NCBI GenBank assembly: GCA_963744115.1
Contig: CAVUSI010000003.1
Location: 744,001 to 808,000 of the forward strand
Source: Chersky-267 sp963744115
Lineage (GTDB): Bacteria; Chloroflexota; Limnocylindria; Limnocylindrales; CSP1-4
Direction: 5' to 3'
Length of the DNA: 64,000 nucleotides
Part shown: positions 10,241-18,952 of the stretch, in pieces
Layout of the letters: each line of letters opens with the position of its first letter
Numbering within the stretch: the stretch's first letter is position 1
The notes under the pieces: generated by a model
Databases searched by the model: none
What the model saw: only the letters and a program-made list of their open reading frames with translations
Told to the model about the DNA's origin: nothing
Position numbers and translations under genes: made by a program

Positions 10241-12840
10241 ATGGGGCGCTCCGAGCCCGCTCGCACGACCGGTCGACCTCGAGCCCGAGCCGGAACGCGA
10301 CCGAGCGCCAGGTCGCCGCCCGCTTCCACCCCGGCCTACGCCGCGGCCGCTGTCCCGTCTGCCGGCTGGGCCGCCAGGTCTTCCACGGCCTGCCGTTCGA
10401 CCTCGGACCCGGCTCGGTCGCGGTCGACGCTGGATCCTCGTCGACGCGCCCGTCGACGATCGAGCTTCCCGGCGGCGGGGCGGCCAGCCATGTCGTGGTC
10501 GCCCACCTGTGCGACACGTGGCGCGACGATGCCGGCCGGCGGCCGGCCGGGCTGGCCGTCGGACACGTCGTCCCGGTCGGCGAGCCGCTCGCCCGGTACA
10601 CGGTGGTCGACCGGTCGGGGCGCACGACGAGCCGGGTCATCCGCCGCCGGTTCGAGATCAACGACGGGATCCTCGGCTGGGGGATCGGCGCCGTTCGCGG
10701 CGATCCCTCATCTCGCCAACGAGGTCGTCGACTGGCGCGGCCCGCATCCCGCCCAGGTGCCCGGCCGCTACGCCGCGGCCGGCCAGTCCGGGACGCTGAC
10801 GATCATGCCCGGGACGTACGGCGACGAGCCAGACGGGCGTGTCCGACTTCGTGCCGAGCGCGACCGACGACGCGCTCCTGTGGCTCCACGCGATCGAGCT
10901 CGACGCCGGCGCCGAGCCGGTCGCGCTGCACCTCGAGCCGCTCGCCGGAGGCCGGCCCGGGAGCGACGTGCTCGTCGCCGGCCGTGACCCTGTTCCGCGG
11001 CTCGAGCGATCCGTTGGCTCGGCCGCCCCGATTCGAGGTCCGCGTCGACGGCCAGGCCGGACGCCCGCTCGAGGTCGACCTGGGGACGGTCATCCGCACC
11101 CGTCCGGTGCCGGCGGCCGGTCCGCCGGGCGGTGGCCCGGACACCGATCGTCGGCTGGGGGACGCCGCGCCCGGATCCCGCCGACCCAGCGCCGGGGCGG
11201 CCTCGTCGTCGACCTGTCGATCGCGCCCGATGCCGTCGTCGACCTCGACGGCTGGAGCGTCCCGGGTCGCGACCTGCTGGCCGGGCGTCCGGCTGCGCGA
11301 CCCTGACGGTGGTCGATCGATCGAGGTGCTGCCCGCACCCCGGGTCCCGGTCGAGGTCGAGATCGTCGACCGGACCACGGGCGAGCGGGTTCCCGGTCGG
11401 GTCCGCTTCACGGCCGCCGACGGGCGCTACCTGCCGCCGGTCGGCCATCGCGACGAGGTCAACCCGGGGATCTTCGAGGACACCGGCGCGCGATCTCGTC
11501 CTCGGATCCAGCACGTACGCCTATGTCCCCGGCCGGTTCGCCATCGAGCTGCCGGTCGGCGCGGTCGAGGTCGAGGTCGTCGGCGGCTTCGACCGGCCCC
11601 TCATCGCGCCCGGCTCGAGATCGAGCCGTCGACGCGCCGGCTCGAGCTGCCGCTCGACCGGACGATCGACCTCCACGCCGGGCGATGGGTCACCGCCGAC
11701 ACCCACGTCCACTTCCTCGTCGCCGTCGACCGCCCTCCTCCAGGCGGCGGCCGAGGACGTCGACCTGGTGAACCTGCTGGCGACCCAGTGGGGCGACCTG
11801 TACACGAACGTGACCGACCTGCCCTGGGGCTCGATGGCCGACCCGTCGGGCCGCCGGATCGTCGTCGTCGGGACGGAGAACCGCCAGAACATGCTCGGCC
11901 ACCTGGCCCTGCTGGGTGCCCACCGGCCCGTCCACCCCGCTCGCCAGTGGCGGCCCGCCCGAAGGGCCGGATGGCCGGTGCGCTGAGCGTCCTCCTGGCC
12001 GACTGGGCCGACCGCTGCCGGGCCGCCGGCGGGCTCGTCGTGGCGGCCCACTTCCCGCTGCCGTACGCGGAGATCGCGGCCGACATCGTCGCCGGCAAGA
12101 TCGACGCGGTCGAGACCCAGGCGCTCTCGCCGGGCCTCGACGACCCATCGATCATCGAGTGGTATCGCTTCCTGAACCTCGGCTACCGGCTGCCGATCGT
12201 GGCCGGGACCGACAAGATGTCGGCCGAGGTCCCGGTCGGCGCCGTCCGGACCTACGTCCACCTGTCGACCGACGAGGCGCTCACGTTCGACGCGTGGGCG
12301 GCCGCGGTGCGGGCCGGCCGGACGTTCGTCACCTCGGGCCCGATCCTGGAGCTGGCGGTCGAGGGCCGTGAGCCGGGCGACGTCATCCGGCTGCGATCGG
12401 GTGGTCGGCTGGAGGTCGCGCTCCGTGCGCGGGCCGCCCAGCCGGTGATCACCGACCTCGAGCTCGTGGTCAACGGGCGGGTCGTGGCGGCCAGCGGCGC
12501 GACGGTCGGCTCGACCGAGCTCACGCTGCGCGAGACGGTCGAGATCGCGGCCGGGGCCTGGATCGCCGCCCGGTCGCGCAGCCGGAACGAGATCCATTCG
12601 GCCTTCACGACCTCGATGGCGGCGCACACGTCGCCGGTCTATGTCGAGGTCGAGGATCGGCCCATCCGTGCCTCGCTGGATGACGCGGATGTCGTCGAGC
12701 AGATCATCGCCGGGGCCCGGACCTGGGTCGCCGAGCTGGCTGCCATCGCCGACCCGGACGAGCGGGACCGGATGGTCCGGTTCTTCGAGGTCAGCCTTGA
12801 GACGTTCCGTCGGCGGGTGCGCGGAGCGGACCTCGGCTGA
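10241..12840 (+). CDS. CehA/McbA-family PHP-like metallohydrolase (frameshifted)
   Basis: Large putative metal-dependent hydrolase (about 860 aa if rejoined). The PHP-like metal-binding module begins at TADTHVHFL (about 11690) and continues through VVVAAHFPLPYAEIAADI, KIDAVETQALSPGLDDPSI and LPIVAGTDKMS, as in CehA/McbA carbamate-hydrolase-like proteins. The N-terminal part is beta-rich with FHGLPFDLGPG (about 10385) and a CPVC pair near 10357. Multiple frameshifts affect 10250-11940, so the start is uncertain; ATG 10241 is the best opening. The intact C-terminal stretch runs from about 11940 to the stop at 12838. It could hydrolyse an ester, amide or carbamate of the imported compound. Confidence 0.6.
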
Positions 12841-12849
12841 TCCGTCGGG

Positions 12850-12876
12850 CCCGGCCTCGGCCGCGGTCAGGCCGGG
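12850..12876. terminator. Hairpin between convergent genes
   Basis: CCCGGCCT (12850-12857) and AGGCCGGG (12869-12876) form a perfect 8-bp stem with an 11-nt loop between two convergent genes, overlapping the last codons of the minus-strand dehydrogenase. There is no U-tract, so intrinsic termination is uncertain. Confidence 0.4.
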
Positions 12877-13912
12877 ACGTCCGCCGTGACGTCGTCGACC
12901 CGGATCGGTCGGCCTCGAGCCAGCTCCGCTTCGCCGCCAGGGCGAGCCGGAGCGTCTCGAGGGCCTCGTCCGGCCCCGGCGCCGGGCGTGCCGCCCTCGG
13001 CCAGCGTGCGGAAGAATGCCTCGAGCTCGAGCCGGTAGGCGACCTCGAACCGGTCGGGGAAGTTCTCGTAGTGGTCGCCTTCGAAGCCGAACCGCCGCGA
13101 GAAGGTGAGCCGCGTCTTGTGGGGCGCCTCGACGACGACCTTGCCCAGGGCGCCGGCCACCTCGGTCCGGATGTCGTAGCCCCAGGCGGAGTGCCGCGAC
13201 ATCTCGACCACGCCGAGGGCCCCGTTCCGGAACCGGAGCATCGTCACGGCCGTGTCGATGTCGCCGCCCTCGCGCGAACCGCTCGTCGATCAGGACGTCC
13301 GCCCCAGGCGGAGACCTCCTCGACCTCGCCGACGAGGAATCGGGCCAGGTCGAAGTCGTGGACGCTCATGTCCAGGAAGGACCCGCCGCTGTTCCGGATG
13401 AAGTCGACCGACGGCGGGTACGTGTCCCGCGAGTCGCCCGGAACTGCTCGATCCGCCCGAGCTCGCCCGCCTCGATCAGCTCCTTGGCCCGGACGTAGCC
13501 CGGGTCGAACCGGCGCATGAACCCGAGCTGGACCGGGAGCCCGGTCTCGCGCCAGAGCGTCGACCACGCGGTCGTCTCGGCCAGGTCGAGGGCGATCGGC
13601 TTCTCGCTCCAGATCGCCTTGCCCGCGCGCAGGGCGGCCTCGATCAGGCTGGCGTGGGTGCTCGTCGGCGTGACGATGACGACGACCTCGACGTCCGGGT
13701 CGTCGATCGCCTCGAGCGGGTCGGCCGTCGCCCGTCCGGCTCGCGCCATGTCCCGGCCGCGCTCGGCCGCGGCGAGGTCGGGGTCCGCGACGACCACGAT
13801 CCGCGCGTTGCGCGATCCCGGCGAGGGTCTGGAGATGGGTCCGGCCGATCCGGCCGACACCCAGGAAGGCGACCCCGATGGAGTCCGGGTCCTTCAGCCT
13901 GAACGTGCTCAT
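12867..13912 (-). CDS. IolG-like inositol 2-dehydrogenase family protein (frameshifted)
   Basis: Gfo/Idh/MocA oxidoreductase closest in pattern to inositol 2-dehydrogenase. Visible are the Rossmann loop GVGRIGRTHL near residue 18, the catalytic-lysine motif SEKPIALDLAETTAW, MRRFDPGY, and GGSFLDMSVHDFDLARFLVGEV, the signature segment of IolG-type enzymes. ATG 13912 overlaps the stop of the transketolase C-terminal-subunit gene (ATGA), so the genes are coupled. Single-base insertions near 13817 (ATCGCGCAACG), 13440, 13300 and 13275 (TTCGCGCGAGG), and probably one near 12980, break the frame. Together with the IolE-like protein at 2873-3804 it is the main reason to suspect a cyclitol-like substrate. 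Confidence 0.75.
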
Positions 13913-14893
13913 CCGTCACCTCGACCGTCTTGACGGGCATCGGTCATCGAGCCGGCGGTCGAGGTCGCGGACAGCTCCGTGGCGACTCGCTCGGCGACCC
14001 GTTCAGGCGAGAGTCCGTGCCGCTCGAGCAGGAACGCGTTCGGGGCCGATTCGCCCCAGGTGTCCTGCGATCCCGATCCGGACGATCCGGCGGGGCTCGC
14101 GCTCGGCCAGGATCTCGGCCACGAGGCCGCCGAGCCCGCCGAGGATCGTGTGCTCCTCGACGCTGACGACGAGGCGGACGTCCGCGGGCCGCGTCGGCGA
14201 TGGCCGGCGCGTCGACCGGCTTGAACGACGGCACGTGGAGGACGCCCGCTGAGATGCCATCGGCCTCGAGCAGCACCGCGGCCGCGAGGCAGCGGGCCGA
14301 CTGCAGCCCGGTCGAGACGATCAGGACGTCCGCTCCGTCGCGCAGCCGGATGACCCGGCCGGGCTCGAACCGGTAGGTGGCATCGAACAGGTCCGGCCCG
14401 GCGTCGCGGGCCAGGCGGAGATAGACCGGCCCCGGCGTGTCGGTCGCCCAGCGGACCGCGGCCGCGCACTCGGTCGCGTCGCCCGGGGCGAGGACGGTCA
14501 TGCCCGGCATCGCCCGCATGATCGCCAGGTCCTCGACGTCCTGGTGGGTCTTGCCGGTGAAGCCGGTGAGCAGGCCGCGTGTAGGCGGCTCCGATCTTGA
14601 CGTTGGCGTGGGTCTGGGCGACGAGCATCCGGATCGGTCGACCGCGCGGTGGGTCAGGAACACGGCGAACGACGAGACCCACGGGACGTAGCCGAGGGTC
14701 GCCAGCCCGGCGGCGACCCCGACCATGTTCTGCTCGGCGATCCCCATCTGGAGGAAGCGGTCCGGGTGGGCGACCGCGAAGCGGTCCGCCCGGGTCGAGG
14801 TCGCGAGGTCCCGTCGAGGACGAGCAGGTCGCGGTTCTCGAGCGCGAGCTCGCCCAGCGTGTCGGCCCACACGTCGCGCAGCGCGCCGCTCAC
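13909..14893 (-). CDS. Transketolase, C-terminal (pyrimidine-binding) subunit (frameshifted)
   Basis: Second half of a split thiamine-diphosphate transketolase. The Pyr-domain segment reads FLQMGIAEQNMVGVAAGLATLGYVPWVSSFAVF; the glutamate in GIAEQN activates the cofactor. HQDVEDLAIMRAMPGMTVLAPGDA and the C-terminal domain (VVSVEEHTILGGLGGLVAEIL) follow. GTG 14893 overlaps the stop of the N-terminal-subunit gene by GTGA, and its own stop at 13909 overlaps the next ATG. Single-base frameshifts near 14800, 14625, 14580, 14190 and 14060 are needed to join the parts. Split transketolases like this are common in sugar-catabolic operons and cleave a two-carbon unit from a ketose. Confidence 0.8.
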
Positions 14894-15821
14894 GAGCCGG
14901 CCGCCTCTCGCGGGCCGGGCCGAGCTCGATCCGCGCCGCAGCGACGTCGTCGGCGGTGGCGACCCTGGCGTGCCACTCGAAGCGACCCTCGGTGAACGAC
15001 AGGCCGCGACCCTTCACGGTCGGGCCAGGATGGCGGTCGGCCGGCGACCCGGCGCGGCCGACGCGCGCATCCGCACAGGCCGCCACGATCGCCTCGATGT
15101 CGTGGCCGTCGATCTCGAGGACGCGCCAGCCGAAGGCCTCGAATGCGCCGCGCAGATCGGTCCCGGCCAGCGGGTCGCGTCGGTCGCCGCGACCCTCCTC
15201 GCCCGGCACCGGCGGCCAGCCGTACTGCTGGAGCCCGTTGCAGTCGACGATCGCGGTCAGGTTGCCGAGGCCGTACCGCGCGCGCGACCATCACGCTCTC
15301 CCAGACCATCCCCTCCTGGGTCTCGCCGTCGCCGAGCATCACGAACGTCTGGACGCCGAGCCCGCGCATCCGCGCCCCGAGGGCGATCCCGAGTCCGACC
15401 GCCAGGCCCTGGCCGAGCGAACCGGTCGACGCCTCGAGGCCGGGCAGGCGGGTCATGTCGGGATGGCCCTGGAGCCGGCTGTCGCCCGAGTCGAACGTCG
15501 CCAGCTCCTCGACCGGGAAGTAGCCGCGCAGGCCATCACCGCGTACAGCCCGATCGCGGAGTGGCCCTTGGACAGGATGAACCGGTCGCGCTCGGGCCAG
15601 TCGGGCTCGTCGGGCCGGATCCGCAGGACCCGGAAGTAGAGGGCGACGAGCAGGTCCATGGCCGACAGCGGACCGCCGATATGCCCGGCTCCGCTGTGCG
15701 CCACCGACTCGACCACGAGCAGGCGGCCCCGTCGGGCGACCTCCCGGAGGTCGACCGGGGGTCCCTCGCCGCCGTCCGGGTTCAGCCCCAAGGGAGCGTC
15801 CGCGCGCAGGTCATCCGTCAC
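14890..15821 (-). CDS. Transketolase, N-terminal (TPP-binding) subunit (frameshifted)
   Basis: First half of the split transketolase. Landmarks are VVESVAHSGAGHIGGPLSAMDLLVALYF, RFILSKGHSAIGLYA, ASTGSLGQGLAVGLGIALGA and the ThDP/Mg motif GDGETQEGMVWE ending about 30 residues later in DCN. Start GTG 15821 overlaps the end of the lacI-type gene by 11 nt, which places it directly behind its regulator. Frameshifts are near 15535, 15290 and 15060. The joined C-terminus (GRFEWHARVATADDVAAARIEL) is standard for the family. It acts with the subunit encoded at 13909-14893. Confidence 0.8.
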
Positions 15822-16869
15822 CGCTGGGCGGCGGGCCGCCCCGGGTGCTCTCGCGGACGACGACGCCGACCGGCAGCACGACACCCTCCGGAAGGACGCC
15901 GTCGTGGACGGCACGGATCAGCGAGACGGCCGCCACGCGTCCCATCTCGGCCGACGGCACGGCGACGGTCGTCAGCCGCGGATTGGACATCGCCGCATAG
16001 GGGATCCCGTCGAAGCCGACGATCCCGACGTCGTCGGGGACCCGGACGCCGAGGTCACGCAAGGCGTTCATCAGGGCCAGCGCCAGCTGGTCGTCATAGC
16101 AGACCAGCGCTTCGGGCAGGTCGGCCGCGATCTGCTGCGGCGAGCTAGGCCGGGGCGCGCCACGCATCCACGGCGCGCGAAGAACCGGCGAACGGGCGCG
16201 CGGATCCCTCGACTCCGGAGGGTCGTGGCGACCGTCTCTGCACGGGTCGAATTCGAGTCGCGGACGCCACTCTCGACGTAGGCGATCCTCCGGTAGCCGC
16301 TGTCGACGAGGTGGGTGACCGCCGCACGCACGCCGCCCGCGTCGTCGGTCTGGATCACCCCCGGCATCGGGCGGGCCGTCGTGGCGGGGCAGGCTGCGGT
16401 GGTCGGGCCAGACGAGGATGAGCCGGGCGGGGTCGACCCGCTCGCGAAGCTCCCGCGGTGCGAGCACGCTCGACACGATCGCGACCCCGTCCGTCCCGTG
16501 CTCGGCGAAGATCCGCAGCGCCAGCCGCTCGCGCACGACATCCCGCTCGCCGGCCACGACCATCACGCTGTACCCCTGCTGGCGGGCCTCCTGCTCGAAC
16601 GCCGACGCGACCTGTCCGTGGACGGGATCGCGCAGGTCGGGCAGCAGCAGGCCGAGCGTCCGCGTCCGGCGGACGCGGAGGCTCCGGGCGGCCGCGTTGG
16701 GGACGTACTGCAGCTCGGCCGCCGCCGCCTTGACCGACAGCCGCGTGGCCAGGCTGATCCGTGGATCGTCGGCCAGCGCTCGCGAGGCGGTCGAGCCGGA
16801 GACGCTCGCCCGCAGGGCGACATCCTTCAGGAGGATCCGACGGCGCGGGCTGTCCCCGGTCAGTTCCAC
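15811..16869 (-). CDS. LacI-family transcriptional regulator (two frameshifts)
   Basis: Repressor with an N-terminal LacI helix-turn-helix (LLKDVALRASVSGSTASRAL, about residues 11-30) and hinge (YVPNAAARSLRVRRT), then a periplasmic-binding-protein-like effector domain (TLGLLLPDLRDPVHGQVASAF; later DDVGIVGFDGIPYAAMSNPRLTTV). Two shifts, near 16375 and 16170, move the middle segment (VIQTDDAGGVRAAVTHLVDSG) into another frame and back. I prefer GTG 16869 to an upstream ATG at 16923, because the latter would put the promoter and operator inside the coding region. It heads the transketolase/IolG-like operon and probably represses all three operator-bearing promoters in the first 17 kb until a sugar-like inducer binds. 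Confidence 0.8.
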   Translation of the reverse strand: MELTGDSPRRRILLKDVALRASVSGSTASRALADDPRISLATRLSVKAAAAELQYVPNAAARSLRVRRTRTLGLLLPDLRDPVHGQVASAFEQEARQQGYSVMVVAGERDVVRERLALRIFAEHGTDGVAIVSSVLAPRELRERVDPARLILVWPDHRSLPRHDGPPDAGGDPDRRRGRRACGGHPPRRQRLPEDRLRREWRPRLEFDPCRDGRHDPPESRDPRARSPVLRAPWMRGAPRPSSPQQIAADLPEALVCYDDQLALALMNALRDLGVRVPDDVGIVGFDGIPYAAMSNPRLTTVAVPSAEMGRVAAVSLIRAVHDGVLPEGVVLPVGVVVRESTRGGPPPSGDG

Positions 16870-16897
16870 ACGCCCGCGCTCCGCTCCCTCCGTCTGA

Positions 16898-16942
16898 GCA
16901 ACCGATTGCGCAAACCGTAGCATCGGGTCTCCGGACCGTCAA
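16898..16942 (-). promoter_or_regulatory. LacI-gene promoter with autoregulatory operator
   Basis: On the minus strand, TTGACG (16942-16937) and TACGGT (16919-16914) are separated by exactly 17 nt. The operator GCAACCGATTGC (16898-16909) lies across the predicted start point near 16907. It has the central CG and CAA/TTG arms of a LacI-family site, suggesting autorepression. Confidence 0.6.
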
Positions 16943-16990
16943 TATCCGATGGTCCATCGGCGGGCCTCGGCGACCGGTCGATCATCCGGA

Positions 16991-17536
16991 TCAGCCGGGG
17001 TCCGGCAGGGCCTCGATGAAGGCGGTCGTCCGGTCCAGCGCGTCCTCCAGGACCGCCTTCAACCCATGGCCGAGTCGCGGATACGTGACCAGCTCCCCGT
17101 GGGGGAGGAGGCCCATCGCCTCCCGCAACAGGTCGATCCGGGCGAACGGATCGGACTCACCGGACAGCAGCAGGGCCGGGCAACCGATCGCCGGCCAATG
17201 GGCGACCCTCGGTCCGACCTCCGGGGCGCCCGGGCGGTGGAGCGGGTAGGAGAAGCAGACCAGGCCGCGGTAGCCGGCTCCGGCACCGCCCGGACCGCCG
17301 GCAGCGGCCGCGGTGGCGAGACTCGCGACCCGACCGCCGTAGGAGTGGCCGCCGACGACGATCCCCGGGCCGGGTGGGGCGAGCTCGAGCCAGCGCGGGA
17401 CCACGTCCTCGGCCCGCCGCTTCGGCAGGTCCACGGCGACCGCGTCGATCCCGCGGGCACGGAGCCCGTCGACGAACGGGGCCATCGACGCGGCGGTGCC
17501 CGACGCCCCGTGGCCCAGGATCAGCCGGACGGTCAT
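16991..17536 (-). CDS. Small alpha/beta hydrolase (TEX30/KANL3-like)
   Basis: Compact 181-aa alpha/beta hydrolase. HGASGTAASM follows the first strand (oxyanion region), the nucleophile elbow is GGHSYGGR, the acid lies in LLLSGESDPFA and the catalytic histidine in RLGHGLK. This short form lacks a lid and matches TEX30/dienelactone-hydrolase-like proteins of unknown substrate. ATG 17536 overlaps the stop of the deformylase gene (ATGA), so it is co-translated with it. Reading frame and codon use are clean here, just past the frameshift-dense block. Confidence 0.75.
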   Translation of the reverse strand: MTVRLILGHGASGTAASMAPFVDGLRARGIDAVAVDLPKRRAEDVVPRWLELAPPGPGIVVGGHSYGGRVASLATAAAAGGPGGAGAGYRGLVCFSYPLHRPGAPEVGPRVAHWPAIGCPALLLSGESDPFARIDLLREAMGLLPHGELVTYPRLGHGLKAVLEDALDRTTAFIEALPDPG

Positions 17537-18036
17537 CGCCGTGGTGGGACCGGATGCTCGCGCGTGTCGATGAGGGCCGACGGCTCGACCAGGTCGACGT
17601 ACAGCCGACCGGCGAGGTGATCGACCTCGTGGAGGAAGGCACGGGCGAGAAGGCCCGTCCCACGGAGCCGGACGCGGCGTCCCTCGATGTCGTCCGCGGC
17701 GATCACGACCTCGGCCGGGCGCGCCACCTCGGCGACCCGCTCCGGGAGCGACAGGCAACCCTCCCAATCGACCGCGGGAAAGCCCCTCTTGACGACGACC
17801 GGGTTGCCCAGCACGTAGGAGCGTCCGTCGACCTCGACCACCGCGAGTCGGAGCGGCTCCCCGATCTGCGGCGCGGCCAGCCCGACGCCGCGTGCCTTGC
17901 GCATCGTCACGAACATGTCGTCGATGAGCCGGCGCAGACCCCGATCGGGCAGCTTGACGGCCCGGGTCGGCGCCCGCAGCCGGTCGTCGGGGAGGGTCAG
18001 GATCCTGAGCGCAGTGCCGGCAGCGCGTTCGGGCAC
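17533..18036 (-). CDS. def: Peptide deformylase
   Basis: Removes the formyl group from nascent N-terminal methionine. All three metalloenzyme motifs are present: GVGLAAPQIG (motif 1), EGCLSLP (motif 2, with the metal-binding cysteine) and HEVDHL (motif 3, HExxH with two ligand histidines; valine replaces the commoner isoleucine). GTG 18036 gives a normal 167-aa product and starts 8 nt after the ECF ATPase stop; an in-frame extension up to 18174 would lie inside that gene. It sits in a row with the nickel/cobalt transporter genes, which is interesting because deformylases are active with Fe, Ni or Co. Confidence 0.9.
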   Translation of the reverse strand: MPERAAGTALRILTLPDDRLRAPTRAVKLPDRGLRRLIDDMFVTMRKARGVGLAAPQIGEPLRLAVVEVDGRSYVLGNPVVVKRGFPAVDWEGCLSLPERVAEVARPAEVVIAADDIEGRRVRLRGTGLLARAFLHEVDHLAGRLYVDLVEPSALIDTREHPVPPRR

Positions 18037-18043
18037 GCGACCG

Positions 18044-18952
18044 TCAGCTCCCCGCCACGACGGGGTGGTCGTGGACCTCCGTGCCCTCGCCGTGGTGATG
18101 ATCGTCGCCGGCGACGTGGGCATGCGAGTGCTCCACGACGGTCGCGCCTTCGACGTGGCCGTGGAGGTGCTCATGGATGAGGTTCGCCCGCAGGAGCAGC
18201 TCGCGGTCCGCGAGGATCGAGGCCGGGGTCCCGTCGGCGATCACGCGTCGCTGCTCGCCGAGGACCACGACCCGGTCGGCGATGGTCGGGACGATCTCGA
18301 GCTCGTGGGTCGCGGTGACGATCGTCCGGCCCGCCCGGCCGAGGCGGCGGATGAGGTCGACGAGGACCGACTTCGTCCGGGGGTCGAGTGCGGCGGTCGG
18401 CTCGTCGAGGAGGATCACCTCGGGCCGGAGCGACAGGACCGACGCGATCGCCGCCCGCTTCTTCTCGCCGCCCGACAGCTCGAACGGCGCCCGGTCGGCC
18501 AGGTGGGCGATGCCCATCTCGGCGAGCGCCTCGTCGCACTGGGCCTTCACCTGGTCCGGTGTCAGGCCGAGCTGGAGCGGCCCGAACGCGACGTCGTCGA
18601 AGACGGTCGCACTGAAGAGCTGGATGTCCGGATCCTGGAAGACGAGGCCGACCTCGCGATGGAAGCGGAACGCGTCCTGTCCCGCTGCGACCGCCGCGAC
18701 ATCGCGCCCGAGCGCGCGCATCTCGCCGTCGCTCGGGCCGACGATCCCGTCGAGGAGCTTGAGCAGGGTCGACTTGCCGCTGCCGTTGGCACCGAGCAGG
18801 CAGACCATCTCGCCTCGCCGGATGTCGAGGTCGATCCCGTCGAGCGCGACGTGCTTGCCCGGGTAGACGTAGCGGACGCCGCGCAGCCGGAAGGTCGGCT
18901 CGTCGGTGGGCGTCGTCGGCTCGTCGGTCGTGGTCGTCGCCGGTTCGGTCAT
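18044..18952 (-). CDS. cbiO: ECF nickel/cobalt transporter ATPase with histidine-rich tail
   Basis: ATPase of a CbiMQO/NikMQO-type energy-coupling-factor transporter, about 302 aa. Walker A is GANGSGKST, the Q-loop GLVFQDPDIQLFS (typical of ECF ATPases), signature LSGGEKKR, Walker B VILLDEPTAALD and switch THELE. The last 43 residues contain 12 histidines (HEHLHGH, EHSHAH, DDHHH, VHDH), a likely metal-binding or storage tail consistent with nickel/cobalt. ATG 18952 overlaps the CbiQ stop (ATGA); ATG 18961 is possible but lies within it. A deformylase gene follows 8 nt downstream. Confidence 0.88.
   Translation of the reverse strand: MTEPATTTTDEPTTPTDEPTFRLRGVRYVYPGKHVALDGIDLDIRRGEMVCLLGANGSGKSTLLKLLDGIVGPSDGEMRALGRDVAAVAAGQDAFRFHREVGLVFQDPDIQLFSATVFDDVAFGPLQLGLTPDQVKAQCDEALAEMGIAHLADRAPFELSGGEKKRAAIASVLSLRPEVILLDEPTAALDPRTKSVLVDLIRRLGRAGRTIVTATHELEIVPTIADRVVVLGEQRRVIADGTPASILADRELLLRANLIHEHLHGHVEGATVVEHSHAHVAGDDHHHGEGTEVHDHPVVAGS

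Noticed and set aside
1490..16400. Programmed +1 frameshifting in the catabolic genes
   Set aside because: There are far too many shifts, in unrelated contexts, with no shared slippery site or stimulatory structure; sequence error explains them better.
16870..16923. ATG 16923 as the start of the LacI-type protein
   Set aside because: It would place a good -10 and a LacI-type operator inside the coding sequence; GTG 16869 fits the family N-terminus and leaves the promoter free.
18036..18174. N-terminal extension of peptide deformylase to ATG 18174
   Set aside because: The extra 46 residues lie inside the ECF ATPase gene and are Ser/Thr/Arg-rich without homology; GTG 18036 gives the normal length.
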